From contig NC_134397.1 of assembly GCF_050003625.1 (NCBI RefSeq), positions 98,750,162 to 98,814,161 on the forward strand: a DNA stretch of 64,000 bases, in the 5' to 3' direction. This DNA is from Haematobia irritans. Its lineage: Eukaryota; Arthropoda; Insecta; Diptera; Muscidae. Below the pieces are notes generated by a model. That model saw only the letters and a list, made by a program, of their open reading frames with translations. It had not been told where the DNA came from and ran no database searches. Made by a program: the position numbers and the translations under genes. Positions within the stretch are counted from its first letter, which is position 1. Each line of letters opens with the position of its first letter. Below, piece after piece: positions 48,583-64,000 of the stretch.

Positions 48583-48937
48583 TTAGGAGGATTCATCATA
48601 CAATACAACTAATTTTGTAATTGGCCTAGTTATAGTGCCTTTCTGGGTGTATACTTCCGCCACTCGAACTCGATTATCATTGCCATGATGAACCTTTGTT
48701 ATTCGACCAAGACGCCAAGAATTCGGGGGTAAATTTTCTTCTTTAGCCACCACCAGCATGTTTTCCTTCAAGTCCTCTTCAGGCGTTTTCCATTTATGGC
48801 GCTTTTGTAACTCCTTAAGGTATTCATTTTTCCATCGGGAACAGAAGAACTGATGTTTAGCTTTTATACGTTGCCAGCGATTTTGGATAGAAATAGAGGA
48901 ATGGACAACTTCTGGTTCCAGTGGCCAATTAAAAAAT
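48583..48937 (-). CDS. pol: Integrase C-terminal domain (DUF5641-type) of the second BEL element
   Basis: The frame is open on the minus strand from 48937, across a join with unrelated repeat DNA, to the stop at 48583-48585. It shows WQRIKAKHQFFCSRW, EYLKELQKRHKW, WRLGRITKV and GTITRPITKLVVL, the complete domain pattern. The methionine at 48771 is internal. The beginning is not attached to the integrase core here because a 478-bp repeat segment is inserted at 48938; the core continues only after the third partial copy at 50459. Confidence 0.82.
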
Positions 48938-49421
48938 GAAAATAAATTTCCAACACAGTGGTTAATCCATCGTTGATTCTATTATAAAAATACATGGGCA
49001 GTATAAAAATCTTATTACGTAATGTGGACAATTTATTAAGAAAAAATTTTGTATGGAAAAAAAATGTTGTAGTAAAAATTAACTTAACGACATTACCGAT
49101 TCGTATGATGGCTACCTACTGATTATTTCCCTTTTTATTATAAAGTTGAGTGTTTTTCCTTACATTGAAAATTTTAGATAAAGTAGAATAAAAAGTAGTT
49201 AATCCTTGCCGGGTGTATATCATTTTTTATAGATTCCTCATAATTTGGTATATATTTTAACTTAACTTATAGATAGAATTCCTACTAATCAATAAACGTG
49301 GTACTGGAAAATGAAGTGGGAAATCATTGCATCATGTGAGGGAGTTTTTAGAGACATTTTGTGTATATCTCGTATGATTGTTTGTGTTTGTTATTGCGTC
49401 ATTTATGCTGCTGTTGCTGTA
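48657..49421. repeat. 765-bp chimeric tandem unit, copy 1
   Basis: The unit fuses about 280 bp of the BEL integrase tail with the 478-bp segment known from 43853-44330. It begins CCGCCACTCGAACTCG. The next copy starts exactly 765 bp later. Confidence 0.9.
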
Positions 49422-50186
49422 CCGCCACTCGAACTCGATTATCATTGCCATGATGAACCTTTGTTATTCGACCAAGACGCCAAGAATGCGGGGGTAAATT
49501 TTCTTCTTTAGCCACCACCAGCATGTTTTCCTTCAAGTCCTCTTCAGGCGTTTTCCATTTATGGCGCTTTTGTAACTCCTTAAGGTATTCATTTTTCCAT
49601 CGGGAACAGAAGAACTGATGTTTAGCTTTTATACGTTGCCAGCGATTTTGGATAGAAATAGAGGAATGGACAACTTCTGGTTCCAGTGGCCAATTAAAAA
49701 ATGAAAATAAATTTCCAACACAGTGGTTAATCCATCGTTGATTCTATTATAAAAATACATGGGCAGTATAAAAATCTTATTACGTAATGTGGACAATTTA
49801 CTAAGAAAAAATTTTGTATGGAAAAAAAATGTTGTAGTAAAAATTAACTTAACGACATTACCGATTCGTATGATGGCTACCTACTGATTATTTCCCTTTT
49901 TATTATAAAGTTGAGTGTTTTTCCTTACATTGAAAATTTTAGATAAAGTAGAATAAAAAGTAGTTAATCCTTGCCGGGTGTATATCATTTTTTATAGATT
50001 CCTCATAATTTGGTATATATTTTAACTTAACTTATAGATAGAATTCCTACTAATCAATAAACGTGGTACTGGAAAATGAAGTGGGAAATCATTGCATCAT
50101 GTGAGGGAGTTTTTAGAGACATTTTGTGTATATCTCGTATAATTGTTTGTGTTTGTTATTGCGTCATTTATGCTGTTGTTGCTGTA
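49422..50186. repeat. 765-bp chimeric tandem unit, copy 2
   Basis: Nearly identical to copy 1. One base in the integrase part differs (ATTCGGGG versus ATGCGGGG). It is followed by a third, partial copy at 50187-50459 that continues into genuine BEL integrase sequence. Confidence 0.9.
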
Positions 50187-51071
50187 CCGCCACTCGAACT
50201 CGATTATCATTGCCATGATGAACCTTTGTTATTCGACCAAGACGCCAAGAATGCGGGGGTAAATTTTCTTCTTTAGCCACCACCAGCATGTTTTCCTTCA
50301 AGTCCTCTTGAGGCGTTTTCCATTTATGGCGCTTTTGTAACTCCTTAAGGTATTCATTTTTCCATCGGGAACAGAAGAACTGATGTTTAGCTTTTATACG
50401 TTGCCAGCGATTTTGGATAGAAATAGAGGAATGGACAACTTCTGGATCCAGTGGCCAAATGTCGCGGTGTCAGCGCTGTTAAATCTGTCGGATTCTGCGA
50501 AGATGGGGAAATAGGTCGGGAGTTAATACATGTCTCAATTTTGGATAACAATGTCTGGAATTCTTCTTCGTAAATTTTTGGACACCAACAGCTTTTGACA
50601 CCAGCTTCCCACAGCCCACCCATATGAGTTGCTCCAGGTGGTATAAAATGACATGTCAAATTTTGGTGCGAATAATTTGAAGTCAGAGTTTGACGAGAAG
50701 TTTGGATAAATCCTTTGCATAATGTTTTGGAAGCTCCAACAAATGTAGTTCCATTATCTGAGTGGAGATGCAGAGGGCAGCCACGTCGAGATACAAATCG
50801 GCTGAAGGCTGCTAGGAAAGCTGAGGTAGACAAATCGCTGGTTGCTTCTAAGTGTATTGCCTTAGTGGAAAAACAAACGAATACACAGACATATCCCTTT
50901 GTTATACGGCAACATCTTCCAGCATAACTTTTTAAGTCGAAAGGACCTGCAAAGTCTAACCCGGTGTGTGAAAAAGGAACATATGGAACATCTCTCGGTA
51001 GGCAAAGATGCCATTAGTTGTTGTTGACATTTCCTTTTGTACAGAATACATGGTTTACAGCGATGAATCAT
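50187..51071 (-). pseudogene. pol: Integrase core of the second BEL element
   Basis: In order on the minus strand: a zinc-domain end and linker (CKPCILYKRKC, QLMASLP) at 50862-51071; the catalytic region with HSDNGTTFVGASK (second aspartate) and GGLWEAGVKS (catalytic glutamate) at 50387-50833; then INSRPISPSS and LTPRHLATGS, the usual bridge to DUF5641; then a third copy of the DUF5641 start. Stops and frameshifts separate the pieces (for example near 50850 and 51080), so the enzyme is dead. Confidence 0.82.
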
Positions 51072-51086
51072 AGTTTTTATGAGATT

Positions 51087-51602
51087 TTAGACTTTTAGAA
51101 TCCAGTATTGAGTTCTCACCAGTCGCAGCACCAGTTGATTCCCCCCATGGAGACTGATCTGATGAATAAAATGGACTAAGAGGCGAGAGTATTGACATCC
51201 GTATGGAAGGATAATCGGATGTCTTTCGTTGAAAGATAAATCAGATGATGATTCTAATCGGCCACATATTCGCATTATTCCTTCCTGGTCAATAAATGGA
51301 TTTAAGGATAAAAGTGGACTGGATTTTTTAATGGATTTTTTAGAGTTGAGTGCCATATACTCGTCTGGATAAAATGCTTTTTGAGAAACGCAAATAAGTT
51401 GTTTTCGAACAAAAATAATTTCAACTGTTGTAATTATTTTGTCGTTTCGTTGAAAACTGGATCGAAATTTTGGATGAGTTCGAAAATAAAACGGATAGAT
51501 ATAGGCACTAAGGACTCTGGAAAATCGGTCAAGAATGTCCTCAAAGTTTTGGAAATAAGTAAAAAGATCTTTGACGGGCTTTTTTTCGAACTCAGTTTCC
51601 AT
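51087..51602 (-). pseudogene. pol: BEL pol connection and integrase zinc-binding region
   Basis: The recognisable part is the C-terminal two thirds: IMRICGRLESSSDLSFNERH, HPIILP, LLVHFIHQISLHGGNQLVL and YWILKV. These are the standard strings around the BEL integrase H-H-C-C domain. The N-terminal part with FSRVLSAY corresponds to the linker after RNase H. The stop after YWILKV breaks the passage to the next segment. Confidence 0.78.
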
Positions 51603-51799
51603 ATTCTTTTTCTCAATGGTTTTTGGTCAATTCTCCGATGGTTCTGATAGCCAATCTGGTCCATTCCACCAAAGACGGTTGTTTTGTAAATTCTGAGCTT
51701 GAACTCCTCGACTGGCTAAATCTGCAGGATAGAATTCCGAATCCACGTGAAACCATTTGGATATGTCCATCACTTGCATGATTTTAGAGACTCTATTGG

Positions 51800-52300
51800 C
51801 TACAAATGTATTCCAACAACAAGGGGGTTCGATAGCCAGGAGAGCACGATAGTTGAATCAGTCCAGCAAAACAAGGAATAGTTTTCAATTTCAAATTGTG
51901 GGAGCAAATTGTCGATCATTTCAGCTAATAATGTGGATCCACAAAGCTCTAATCGTGGAATGGATAATGTTTTCAGTGGGGCTACTTTTGTTGTAGCACT
52001 AATTAAGTTTGTGGATATACCATTTGGACAAATAACACGAATGTAAATGACAGCAGAATATGCTTTTTCCGATGCATCTGAAAAACAGCGAAACTCGATT
52101 TTACAATCAGGGGAATAAGTGATCCATCTTGGAATTCTGATGTCATCTATGGCATTATAATTTGCTTGAAAAGCTTTCCATAGTCGAAGTGATTCTGGAG
52201 AAATTATTGTATCCCACTCCGTTCGGTCCATCCAAATTCTCTGCATGATAATCTTAGCAATTATAACAATGGATGCCAACCATCCTGCTGGATCAAACAA
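51800..52300 (-). pseudogene. pol: BEL RT connection and RNase H region
   Basis: MFDPAGWLASIVIIAKIIMQR is the highly conserved F-D-P-x-G-x-x-x-P motif after the BEL RT (here with altered proline). FRCFSDASEKAYSAVIY gives the D of RNase H, IPRLELCGSTLLAEM the second acidic position, and FCWTDSTIVLSWL the third. It is broken from RT upstream by stops near 52300-52595. An inverted, almost identical copy is at 59356-59845. Confidence 0.85.
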
Positions 52301-52594
52301 TTTTTATATTTGCGACAAAACTTCGCGCTTAGTGTATGAACTAGTATCTGGAAATTTGATGGTTTAAAAATAAAACTGGTCTGAAAGGGCATTCCAACGG
52401 ACTCCTAGAGTTTTGACTGAACTACGATCTTCGAATTACAAAAAATCAGCACACAAAAGATGTTCAGTTGGAAGTCCTTTAAGAATTTTCTTTGAATTAG
52501 AAATCCACTTTCTCATGTGAAACCCGGCGGAATTCAGAGCTTGGATTAATTCATCCCTCGACTTTATCACCATCTCAATAGAATGCGCCCCTAG

Positions 52595-53338
52595 TTAAGC
52601 GTCATCGACATAAATTGAATTTCTTAATATCTTACTAGCCAAAGGATATTTTTCCTGTACGTCATTTGCCAATTGGATAATTGTATGTATGGCCAAATAT
52701 GGCGCACAATTTAATCCAAACGTTACTGTTTTCAATTCAAATTCTTGGACAGGATTATTCGGATTTTCACGGAATAAAATACGTTGAAATGGTGTATGGC
52801 TGGCATTGACAAGAATTTGCCTATACATTTTTTGGATATCGCCATTCAGGACAAATTTGTAAAATCTCCACTTCAATATTAATACAGTTAAATCATTCTG
52901 TAATACAGGTCCCGTATAAATTACATAGTTTAAACTAATGCCATTGGAAGAGGGGGCGGATGCATTAAAAACTACTCTAACCTTAGTAGTAGTTCTTTTC
53001 GGCTTTATTACCGCGTGATGTGGTAAGTAGTAGCACATTTGGATTGGACCAGGAGAATCTACCAGTGACATATGATTGAGGGTGACATATTCAATAAGTG
53101 ACTTATCATATTGCTCCTTCAAATATGGGTTACGAATCAACCTCCATTCATTTCGTAGAAATTGTGCCATTGTACTTGAGCGGGATGACCCAAGACACAA
53201 TTTTTCAGGAAAAGATTCTTTAAATGGGAAGGGAACCACATACCGACCTTCCTCATTTCTTCTGGTGAACTTTCTATATAGATCTTCACAAAGTTTGTCC
53301 TCATTGGAGAGAAAACGTTTCTTTGGAATATTCTCCAC
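52595..53338 (-). pseudogene. pol: BEL reverse transcriptase, left-arm copy
   Basis: Visible are RYVVPFPFKE, YYLPHHAVIKPKRTTTKVRVVFNASAPSS split over positions ~110-135, VLNGDIQKMYRQILVN with the first aspartate, VTFGLNCAPYLA and YVDD at the very end. The catalytic YVDD is retained but the next codon pair leads straight into TAA (52595-52597 region), so polymerase is truncated right behind its active site. The same stop is in the inverted copy, proving that the mutation came before the duplication. Confidence 0.87.
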
Positions 53339-53693
53339 CTCCCAGAAACGTGAAATCTGCTTATCTAATGATATTTCACAGAAGAAGGAGACACGAGTAG
53401 AAAATGAAAAATCGGTCCTAGTTGAATAGGACCGCTAAGAATCCACCCGAAGACGGTCTTCTGAGCCATTAAAGAACCACAGATACCCAGTCCATTCCTT
53501 AACAACATAATCGATGGGAAAACATCAGCCCCTAAAAGAATGTAAATTTTCGAACATTCATAGAATTTTGGGTCGGCTAACTGAAGAGGGCTAAATCCGA
53601 TAATTGTTGGACATCTATTGTCCTTGAAGGTAAATTATTTGATAAATGTGGCACGATTAATGTCGACACAAATAATTGAAAATCTAAATCTGA

Positions 53694-54884
53694 CTACGAA
53701 CCCAACACAAAACCAAATTCCTTGTGAACAGCGGCGGATACCGAATTATTTAATCCTGAAATCGTGGCAGAGGTACGTTTGGACGGAAGTCGTAACATAT
53801 TAGAAATTCTCTCAGAAATAAATGTTCTTTCAAATCTCGAATCCAACAAAGCCTTAGCCCGATACACCACCCCAGAATGGAGAATCCGTACCATAGCTGT
53901 ACCCAGCAATACCTCGTTTGAATTGGAGGCAAAACATGTTTGTATGACTCCATTTGAAGGATCAGTGGACTGTATATAAGAAGGGGAGGATTGTGGTATT
54001 AAAGGATTTGAAATGGGGTCATTTTTAGGCTGTTGAGAATTATTGGAAGAAGATGTGTTTTGAGAGTTGTTATTCGAATCATTATGTAGTAGTGAATTGT
54101 GCCGTTTACCACATTTAAAGCAAGAATATTTACTTTTACATCTCTGCTGTATGGGAACTAGCAAAGAAATTCGCACATAGACTTTACTTTTAATTTCAGC
54201 CAATCTCTCTTGGTAATTCATTTTGAAAAATTTCGGACATTTCCGCATTACGTGGACTTCATTTTGACAAAGTTTGTAGGTGTGTTGGCTGACATTAGCC
54301 TGAAATGTGGTAACCTTTCCAGAGATCTGTTTGGAATTACTATTCCCTTTCTGTCTGGAATTAGAATGCCTTTGCTCCTTAGAACTTCTGATTTCGGAAA
54401 CGGACTCCAGGATACGGTACCTTGTCGTTAAAAATTCGTCTAATTCCGACCATTTTGGAATGCAGGTCTTATCATTCAACGTCTGTTCCCATAAAGTCAA
54501 TGTAGAATCGGGAAGACAATTTGAGCAAAGGAAGACAAAAATTGGATTCCAACTCTCGATATCGATCTTGTGGATCCTTAAAGTCGAAATGCAGGCATTG
54601 ATGTTGCGTTGAAGCCTTTTTATAGAATCGTCTGATTCAGAGCCAATTGCCGAAAGATTGAATAAGGTTTTCAATTGCTCGTTTACAAGGACCCGTTTTT
54701 TCTCATAACGAGCACATAAGTTGGACCAAGCTGTTCCGAAACCAACGTCAGTGAGCGGACTTTTCGACACTATCTCATGAGCCTCACCCTTGGTCTTTTG
54801 GGTCAAGTGGAACAATTTTTCGACAGGACTCAACTTGGAATTTTTATACAGACCGCGGTGAACACGTCCCGGAAAGTTGGCCAA
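53694..54884 (-). pseudogene. gag: BEL gag C-terminal part with zinc knuckles and protease remnant, left-arm copy
   Basis: The 396-residue frame covers the BEL gag capsid region (KLSPVEKLFHLTQKTKGEAH, LCARYEKKRVLVNEQL, LPDSTLTLWEQTL), then knuckle-like C-x2-NE-x-H and CFKCGKRHNSLLH, a Ser/Asn-rich linker, and a protease-like ALLDSRFERTFI. The catalytic D-S-G has become DSR, so protease is inactive. The first dozen residues are a shifted translation: the gag frame from 55046-55293 should join here and does not. Confidence 0.87.
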
Positions 54885-55045
54885 AATTTAAAGTCACCAT
54901 GAAAAACGTTCAGTTCGATTGGATGCAAATTGAAACTTAAGTTAGAATTAGGACCTGATGCAGAATAAGATGAGCCAAGATTCGCCATTAGTTCACTTAT
55001 CTTCGACACACATCGGCAATAAGTAAAATAGGAACTCCTATACTT

Positions 55046-55293
55046 CTACTTAACCAATTCTGTCTCCTTTTTGCGAGTTGTCTCGGACCCTTTGCTATCG
55101 TCTTCCCCGTTGGCTAGTTCCACGAGACATTTTTCATAAATCTGCTTTAGCCTACTCCAGATAGTCTTAATCTCATCGCGATGCGTCTCGAGGAGACAAA
55201 GAAATGTGGTACGCAATTTATTCTCATTTAAAGAAGCTTCAAATTCGACTTCAAATGATCGGCAGCCCCAATAAATTTGTCCAATGTCATGAT
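55046..55293 (-). pseudogene. gag: BEL gag N-terminal part, left-arm copy
   Basis: About 75 residues, VEFEASLNENKLRTTFLCLL, ETHRDEIKTIWSRLKQIYEKC and a charged linker, matching the helical N-terminus of BEL gag as at 63094. The first residues are in another frame around 55270 (start MTLDKFIGAADHL in the sister arm), and a stop at 55046-55048 cuts the join to the capsid part. Confidence 0.8.
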
Positions 55294-56360
<1,067 letters not shown>

Positions 56361-56769
56361 ATCATGACATTGGACAAATTTATTGGGGCTGCCGATCATT
56401 TGAAGTCGAATTTGAAGCTTCTTTAAATGAGAATAAATTGCGTACCACATTTCTTTGTCTCCTCGAGACGCATCGCGATGAGATTAAGACTATCTGGAGT
56501 AGGCTAAAGCAGATTTATGAAAAATGTCTCGTGGAACTAGCCAACGGGGAAGACGATAGCAAAGGGTCCGAGACAACTCGCAAAAAGGAGACAGAATTGG
56601 TTAAGTAGAAGTATAGGAGTTCCTATTTTACTTATTGCCGATGTGTGTCGAAGATAAGTGAACTAATGGCGAATCTTGGCTCATCTTATTCTGCATCAGG
56701 TCCTAATTCTAACTTAAGTTTCAATTTGCATCCAATCGAACTGAACGTTTTTCATGGTGACTTTAAATT

Positions 56770-57960
56770 TTGGCCAACTTTCCGGGACGTGTTCACCGCG
56801 GTCTGTATAAAAATTCCAAGTTGAGTCCTGTCGAAAAATTGTTCCACTTGACCCAAAAGACCAAGGGTGAGGCTCATGAGATAGTGTCGAAAAGTCCGCT
56901 CACTGACGTTGGTTTCGGAACAGCTTGGTCCAACTTATGTGCTCGTTATGAGAAAAAACGGGTCCTTGTAAACGAGCAATTGAAAACCTTATTCAATCTT
57001 TCGGCAATTGGCTCTGAATCAGACGATTCTATAAAAAGGCTTCAACGCAACATCAATGCCTGCATTTCGACTTTAAGGATCCACAAGATCGATATCGAGA
57101 GTTGGAATCCAATTTTTGTCTTCCTTTGCTCAAATTGTCTTCCCGATTCTACATTGACTTTATGGGAACAGACGTTGAATGATAAGACCTGCATTCCAAA
57201 ATGGTCGGAATTAGACGAATTTTTAACGACAAGGTACCGTACCCTGGAGTCCGTTTCCGAAATCAGAAGTTCTAAGGAGCAAAGGCATTCTAATTCCAGA
57301 CAGAAAGGGAATAGTAATTCCAAACAGATCTCTGGAAAGGTTACCACATTTCAGGCTAATGTCAGCCAACACACCTACAAACTTTGTCAAAATGAAGTCC
57401 ACGTAATGCGGAAATGTCCGAAATTTTTCAAAATGAATTACCAAGAGAGATTGGCTGAAATTAAAAGTAAAGTCTATGTGCGAATTTCTTTGCTAGTTCC
57501 CATACAGCAGAGATGTAAAAGTAAATATTCTTGCTTTAAATGTGGTAAACGGCACAATTCACTACTACATAATGATTCGAATAACAACTCTCAAAACACA
57601 TCTTCTTCCAATAATTCTCAACAGCCTAAAAATGACCCCATTTCAAATCCTTTAATACCACAATCCTCCCCTTCTTATATACAGTCCACTGATCCTTCAA
57701 ATGGAGTCATACAAACATGTTTTGCCTCCAATTCAAACGAGGTATTGCTGGGTACAGCTATGGTACGGATTCTCCATTCTGGGGTGGTGTATCGGGCTAA
57801 GGCTTTGTTGGATTCGAGATTTGAAAGAACATTTATTTCTGAGAGAATTTCTAATATGTTACGACTTCCGTCCAAACGTACCTCTGCCACGATTTCAGGA
57901 TTAAATAATTCGGTATCCGCCGCTGTTCACAAGGAATTTGGTTTTGTGTTGGGTTCGTAG
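56770..57960 (+). pseudogene. gag: BEL gag C-terminal part, right-arm copy
   Basis: Same as 53694-54884 except for an Ile-to-Thr change in YR(I/T)LESVSE. The preceding gag N-terminal part is at 56362-56608 on the plus strand, ending in the same stop. Confidence 0.87.
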
Positions 57961-58315
57961 TCAGATTTAGATTTTCAATTATTTGTGTCGACATTAATCG
58001 TGCCACATTTATCAAATAATTTACCTTCAAGGACAATAGATGTCCAACAATTATCGGATTTAGCCCTCTTCAGTTAGCCGACCCAAAATTCTATGAATGT
58101 TCGAAAATTGACATTCTTTTAGGGGCTGATGTTTTCCCATCGATTATGTTGTTAAGGAATGGACTGGGTATCTGTGGTTCTTTAATGGCTCAGAAGACCG
58201 TCTTCGGGTGGATTCTTAGCGGTCCTATTCAACTAGGACCGATTTTTCATTTTCTACTCGTGTCTCCTTCTTCTGTGAAATATCATTAGATAAGCAGATT
58301 TCACGTTTCTGGGAG

Positions 58316-59059
58316 GTGGAGAATATTCCAAAGAAACGTTTTCTCTCCAATGAGGACAAACTTTGTGAAGATCTATATAGAAAGTTCACCAGAAGAAATG
58401 AGGAAGGTCGGTATGTGGTTCCCTTCCCATTTAAAGAATCTTTTCCTGAAAAATTGTGTCTTGGGTCATCCCGCTCAAGTACAATGGCACAATTTCTACG
58501 AAATGAATGGAGGTTGATTCGTAACCCATATTTGAAGGAGCAATATGATAAGTCACTTATTGAATATGTCACCCTCAATCATATGTCACTGGTAGATTCT
58601 CCTGGTCCAATCCAAATGTGCTACTACTTACCACATCACGCGGTAATAAAGCCGAAAAGAACTACTACTAAGGTTAGAGTAGTTTTTAATGCATCCGCCC
58701 CCTCTTCCAATGGCATTAGTTTAAACTATGTAATTTATACGGGACCTGTATTACAGAATGATTTAACTGTATTAATATTGAAGTGGAGATTTTACAAATT
58801 TGTCCTGAATGGCGATATCCAAAAAATGTATAGGCAAATTCTTGTCAATGCCAGCCATACACCATTTCAACGTATTTTATTCCGTGAAAATCCGAATAAT
58901 CCTGTCCAAGAATTTGAATTGAAAACAGTAACGTTTGGATTAAATTGTGCGCCATATTTGGCCATACATACAATTATCCAATTGGCAAATGACGTACAGG
59001 AAAAATATCCTTTGGCTAGTAAGATATTAAGAAATTCAATTTATGTCGATGACGCTTAA
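58316..59059 (+). pseudogene. pol: BEL reverse transcriptase, right-arm copy
   Basis: Identical in protein sequence to 52595-53338, including YVDD followed by the premature TAA at 59057-59059. Confidence 0.87.
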
Positions 59060-59845
59060 CTAGGGGCGCATTCTATTGAGATGGTGATAAAGTCGAGGGA
59101 TGAATTAATCCAAGCTCTGAATTCCGCCGGGTTTCACATGAGAAAGTGGATTTCTAATTCAAAGAAAATTCTTAAAGGACTTCCAACTGAACATCTTTTG
59201 TGTGCTGATTTTTTGTAATTCGAAGATCGTAGTTCAGTCAAAACTCTAGGAGTCCGTTGGAATGCCTTTCAGACCAGTTTTATTTTTAAACCATTTCCAA
59301 ATTTCCAGATACTAGTTCATACACTAAGCGCGAAGTTTTGTCGCAAATATAAAAATTGTTTGATCCAGCAGGATGGTTGGCATCCATTGTTATAATTGCT
59401 AAGATTATCATGCAGAGAATTTGGATGGACCGAACGGAGTGGGATACAATAATTTCTCCAGAATCACTTCGACTATGGAAAGCTTTTCAAGCAAATTATA
59501 ATGCCATAGATGACATCAGAATTCCAAGATGGATCACTTATTCCCCTGATTGTAAAATCGAGTTTCGCTGTTTTTCAGATGCATCGGAAAAAGCATATTC
59601 TGCTGTCATTTACATTCGTGTTATTTGTCCAAATGGTATATCCACAAACTTAATTAGTGCTACAACAAAAGTAGCCCCACTGAAAACATTATCCATTCCA
59701 CGATTAGAGCTTTGTGGATCCACATTATTAGCTGAAATGATCGACAATTTGCTCCCACAATTTGAAATTGAAAACTATTCCTTGTTTTGCTGGACTGATT
59801 CAACTATCGTGCTCTCCTGGCTATCGAACCCCCTTGTTGTTGGAA

Positions 59846-63093
<3,248 letters not shown>

Positions 63094-64000
63094 ATGTCCC
63101 TTAATCGATTCATTCGCGTGTCGGATAGGCTGGTAGAATTTGAAGCCAATCTAAACGACAAAAGCACCCCTCTATCTTCACCCTACCTCCTCGAAACCCA
63201 TATGGAAGAATTGAAGAGCCTTTGGGAAAACGTGAAACAGACTTATGAGCAATGTCTTTCGGACATTGAGGCTGAGGATGAGGCGGGTGGTGAGGAAACG
63301 AAGAATAAGGACATTGACGAGGCTTCGGAACTTGATACCGTGAAAGCTAAATATCGTAGCGCATATGCGTCGTACTGTCGCTGCAATGCACGATTACGAG
63401 AGGCTTTGCATGACAATTCACCAGCACTGGAGAACCAAACCCCTCCTTCACGTCAAGAAAGTGTCATTTGTCATATTCCTAACATCGATGCTCCTAACGG
63501 TTTCAAATTACCCCTTGTGAAATTCCGACATTTGGGGGAGATTTCTCCAGCTGGCCAACATTTCGGGATATATTTAAAGCAGTCTGCCTGAACAATACAA
63601 GGTTGAGTTCGGTGGAAAAGTTGTTTCACCTCAACCAGAGGACCAAAGGAGAGCCTCATGACATTGTAAGCAAATTTCCGCTTACAAACGATAATTTCCG
63701 AATTGCGTGGGATAACCTTTCCGCTCGGTATGAGAATAAACGAGTCCTCGTTAACATCCAACTGAAGAGCTTATTCGCTCTTCCAGTTATCACGTCAGAA
63801 ACTGGGACAGCTCTAAAAAGCTGCAAAGAGATATGAACACGATAATTTCATTGCTAAGGCAATATGACATAAAAGTGGATTCTTGGGACCCACTTTTCAC
63901 TTTCATATGTTCCAACCGTCTTCCGGAGTCCACTCTGACTCTATGGGAACAAACCCTATCAGATAAAACGGTCATTCCCAAATGGTCCGAATTAGATTTA
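63094..64000 (+). pseudogene. gag: Gag of a third BEL/Pao element, cut by the window edge
   Basis: The ATG at 63094 gives MSLNRFIRVSDRLVEFEANL, the typical BEL gag start, then LLETHMEELKSLWENVKQTY and a long acidic segment, CRCNARLREAL and LPNID-like HIPNIDAPNGFKLPL. About 63510 a one-base shift moves the capsid core (W-P-T-F-R-D type, LSSVEKLFHLNQRTKGEPHD, LSARYENKRVLVNIQ) to another frame. A second shift near 63820 moves LPESTLTLWEQTLSDK again. The ATG at 63094 is preferred to the one at 62950 because homology starts there. It is a relative of the 53.7-55.3 kb gag but clearly diverged. It continues beyond 64000. Confidence 0.85.

Larger units (their letters stand above)
51811..55293 (-). 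repeat. Left arm of a 3.48-kb inverted duplication
   Basis: It corresponds base for base to 56361-59845 in reverse, with rare substitutions and a 2-bp length difference. It contains BEL gag, RT and RNase H. At 51811 the arm ends inside the BEL element, which continues unduplicated to 47653. Confidence 0.93.
56361..59845 (+). repeat. Right arm of the 3.48-kb inverted duplication
   Basis: Reverse complement of 51811-55293. It carries the same BEL gag, RT and RNase H pieces and the same disabling stops. The right end changes at GTTGTTGGAA directly into LINE sequence. Confidence 0.93.

Overview
The window is AT-rich, intron- and repeat-dominated eukaryotic DNA from a dipteran, most likely a calyptrate (muscid-like) fly. 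The evidence is the mix of families: BEL/Pao and Ty3/gypsy elements of insect type, a LINE with a DUF4780-type ORF1 and an RNase H (LOA/I-like), many TA-flanked MITEs beginning CACTGAAAAAA, a tRNA-derived SINE, and the tandem unit containing CTATAGAAATAAAATTTTGAC. The species call is inference. Almost every long open frame belongs to a transposable element. Only two places look like host exons: a cyclic-nucleotide-binding-type terminal exon (26159-26530, +) and a three-exon small gene candidate with an 18-nt microexon (45107-45589, +).

Layout. 1-13419: a three-level nest. A BEL/Pao element on + (integrase tail, an extra zinc-knuckle/protease-like ORF, and a 3' LTR at 12776-13419) is interrupted by a Ty3/gypsy element on - (2198-12648, 595-bp LTRs, ATAT duplication). 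That element is interrupted in its integrase tail by a second, intact-looking Ty3/gypsy element on - (3089-7566, identical 131-bp LTRs, CTAA duplication). 13420-23680: layered tandem duplications, including cassettes with paired splice signals, MITEs with visible target duplications, and a 2,486-bp near-identical tandem duplication. 23681-30342: satellite-like repeats, MITEs, the cyclic-nucleotide-binding exon, and a minisatellite split by a nested pair of MITEs. 30343-34458: a LINE on - that is broken and lacks the reverse transcriptase active site. 34667-35013: an intact SINE whose 3' tail matches the LINE tail. 35165-38130: a Tc1/mariner remnant, a solo LTR and long (AT)n runs. 38499-38598 is an assembly gap. 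38599-40715: a decayed Ty3/gypsy fragment. 40716-47650: MITEs, repeats, the microexon gene candidate and tRNA-derived SINE pieces. 47653-60580: a second, divergent BEL/Pao element on - with the same extra ORF, a 765-bp chimeric tandem duplication inside it, and a 3.5-kb nearly perfect inverted duplication of its 5' half around a LINE fragment and (AT)n. 63094-64000: the start of a third BEL gag on +.

How it works together. The region is a graveyard and nursery of retroelements. The youngest event is probably the inner gypsy element, because its LTRs are identical. The outer gypsy element shows a canonical -1 frameshift heptamer at the gag stop. The SINE appears built to use the LINE machinery through a shared tail. 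The strongest candidate for something undescribed is the extra ORF that follows the integrase tail in two divergent BEL elements. It repeats the gag zinc knuckles and a retropepsin-like region, and in both elements it sits just behind a good 3' splice site.
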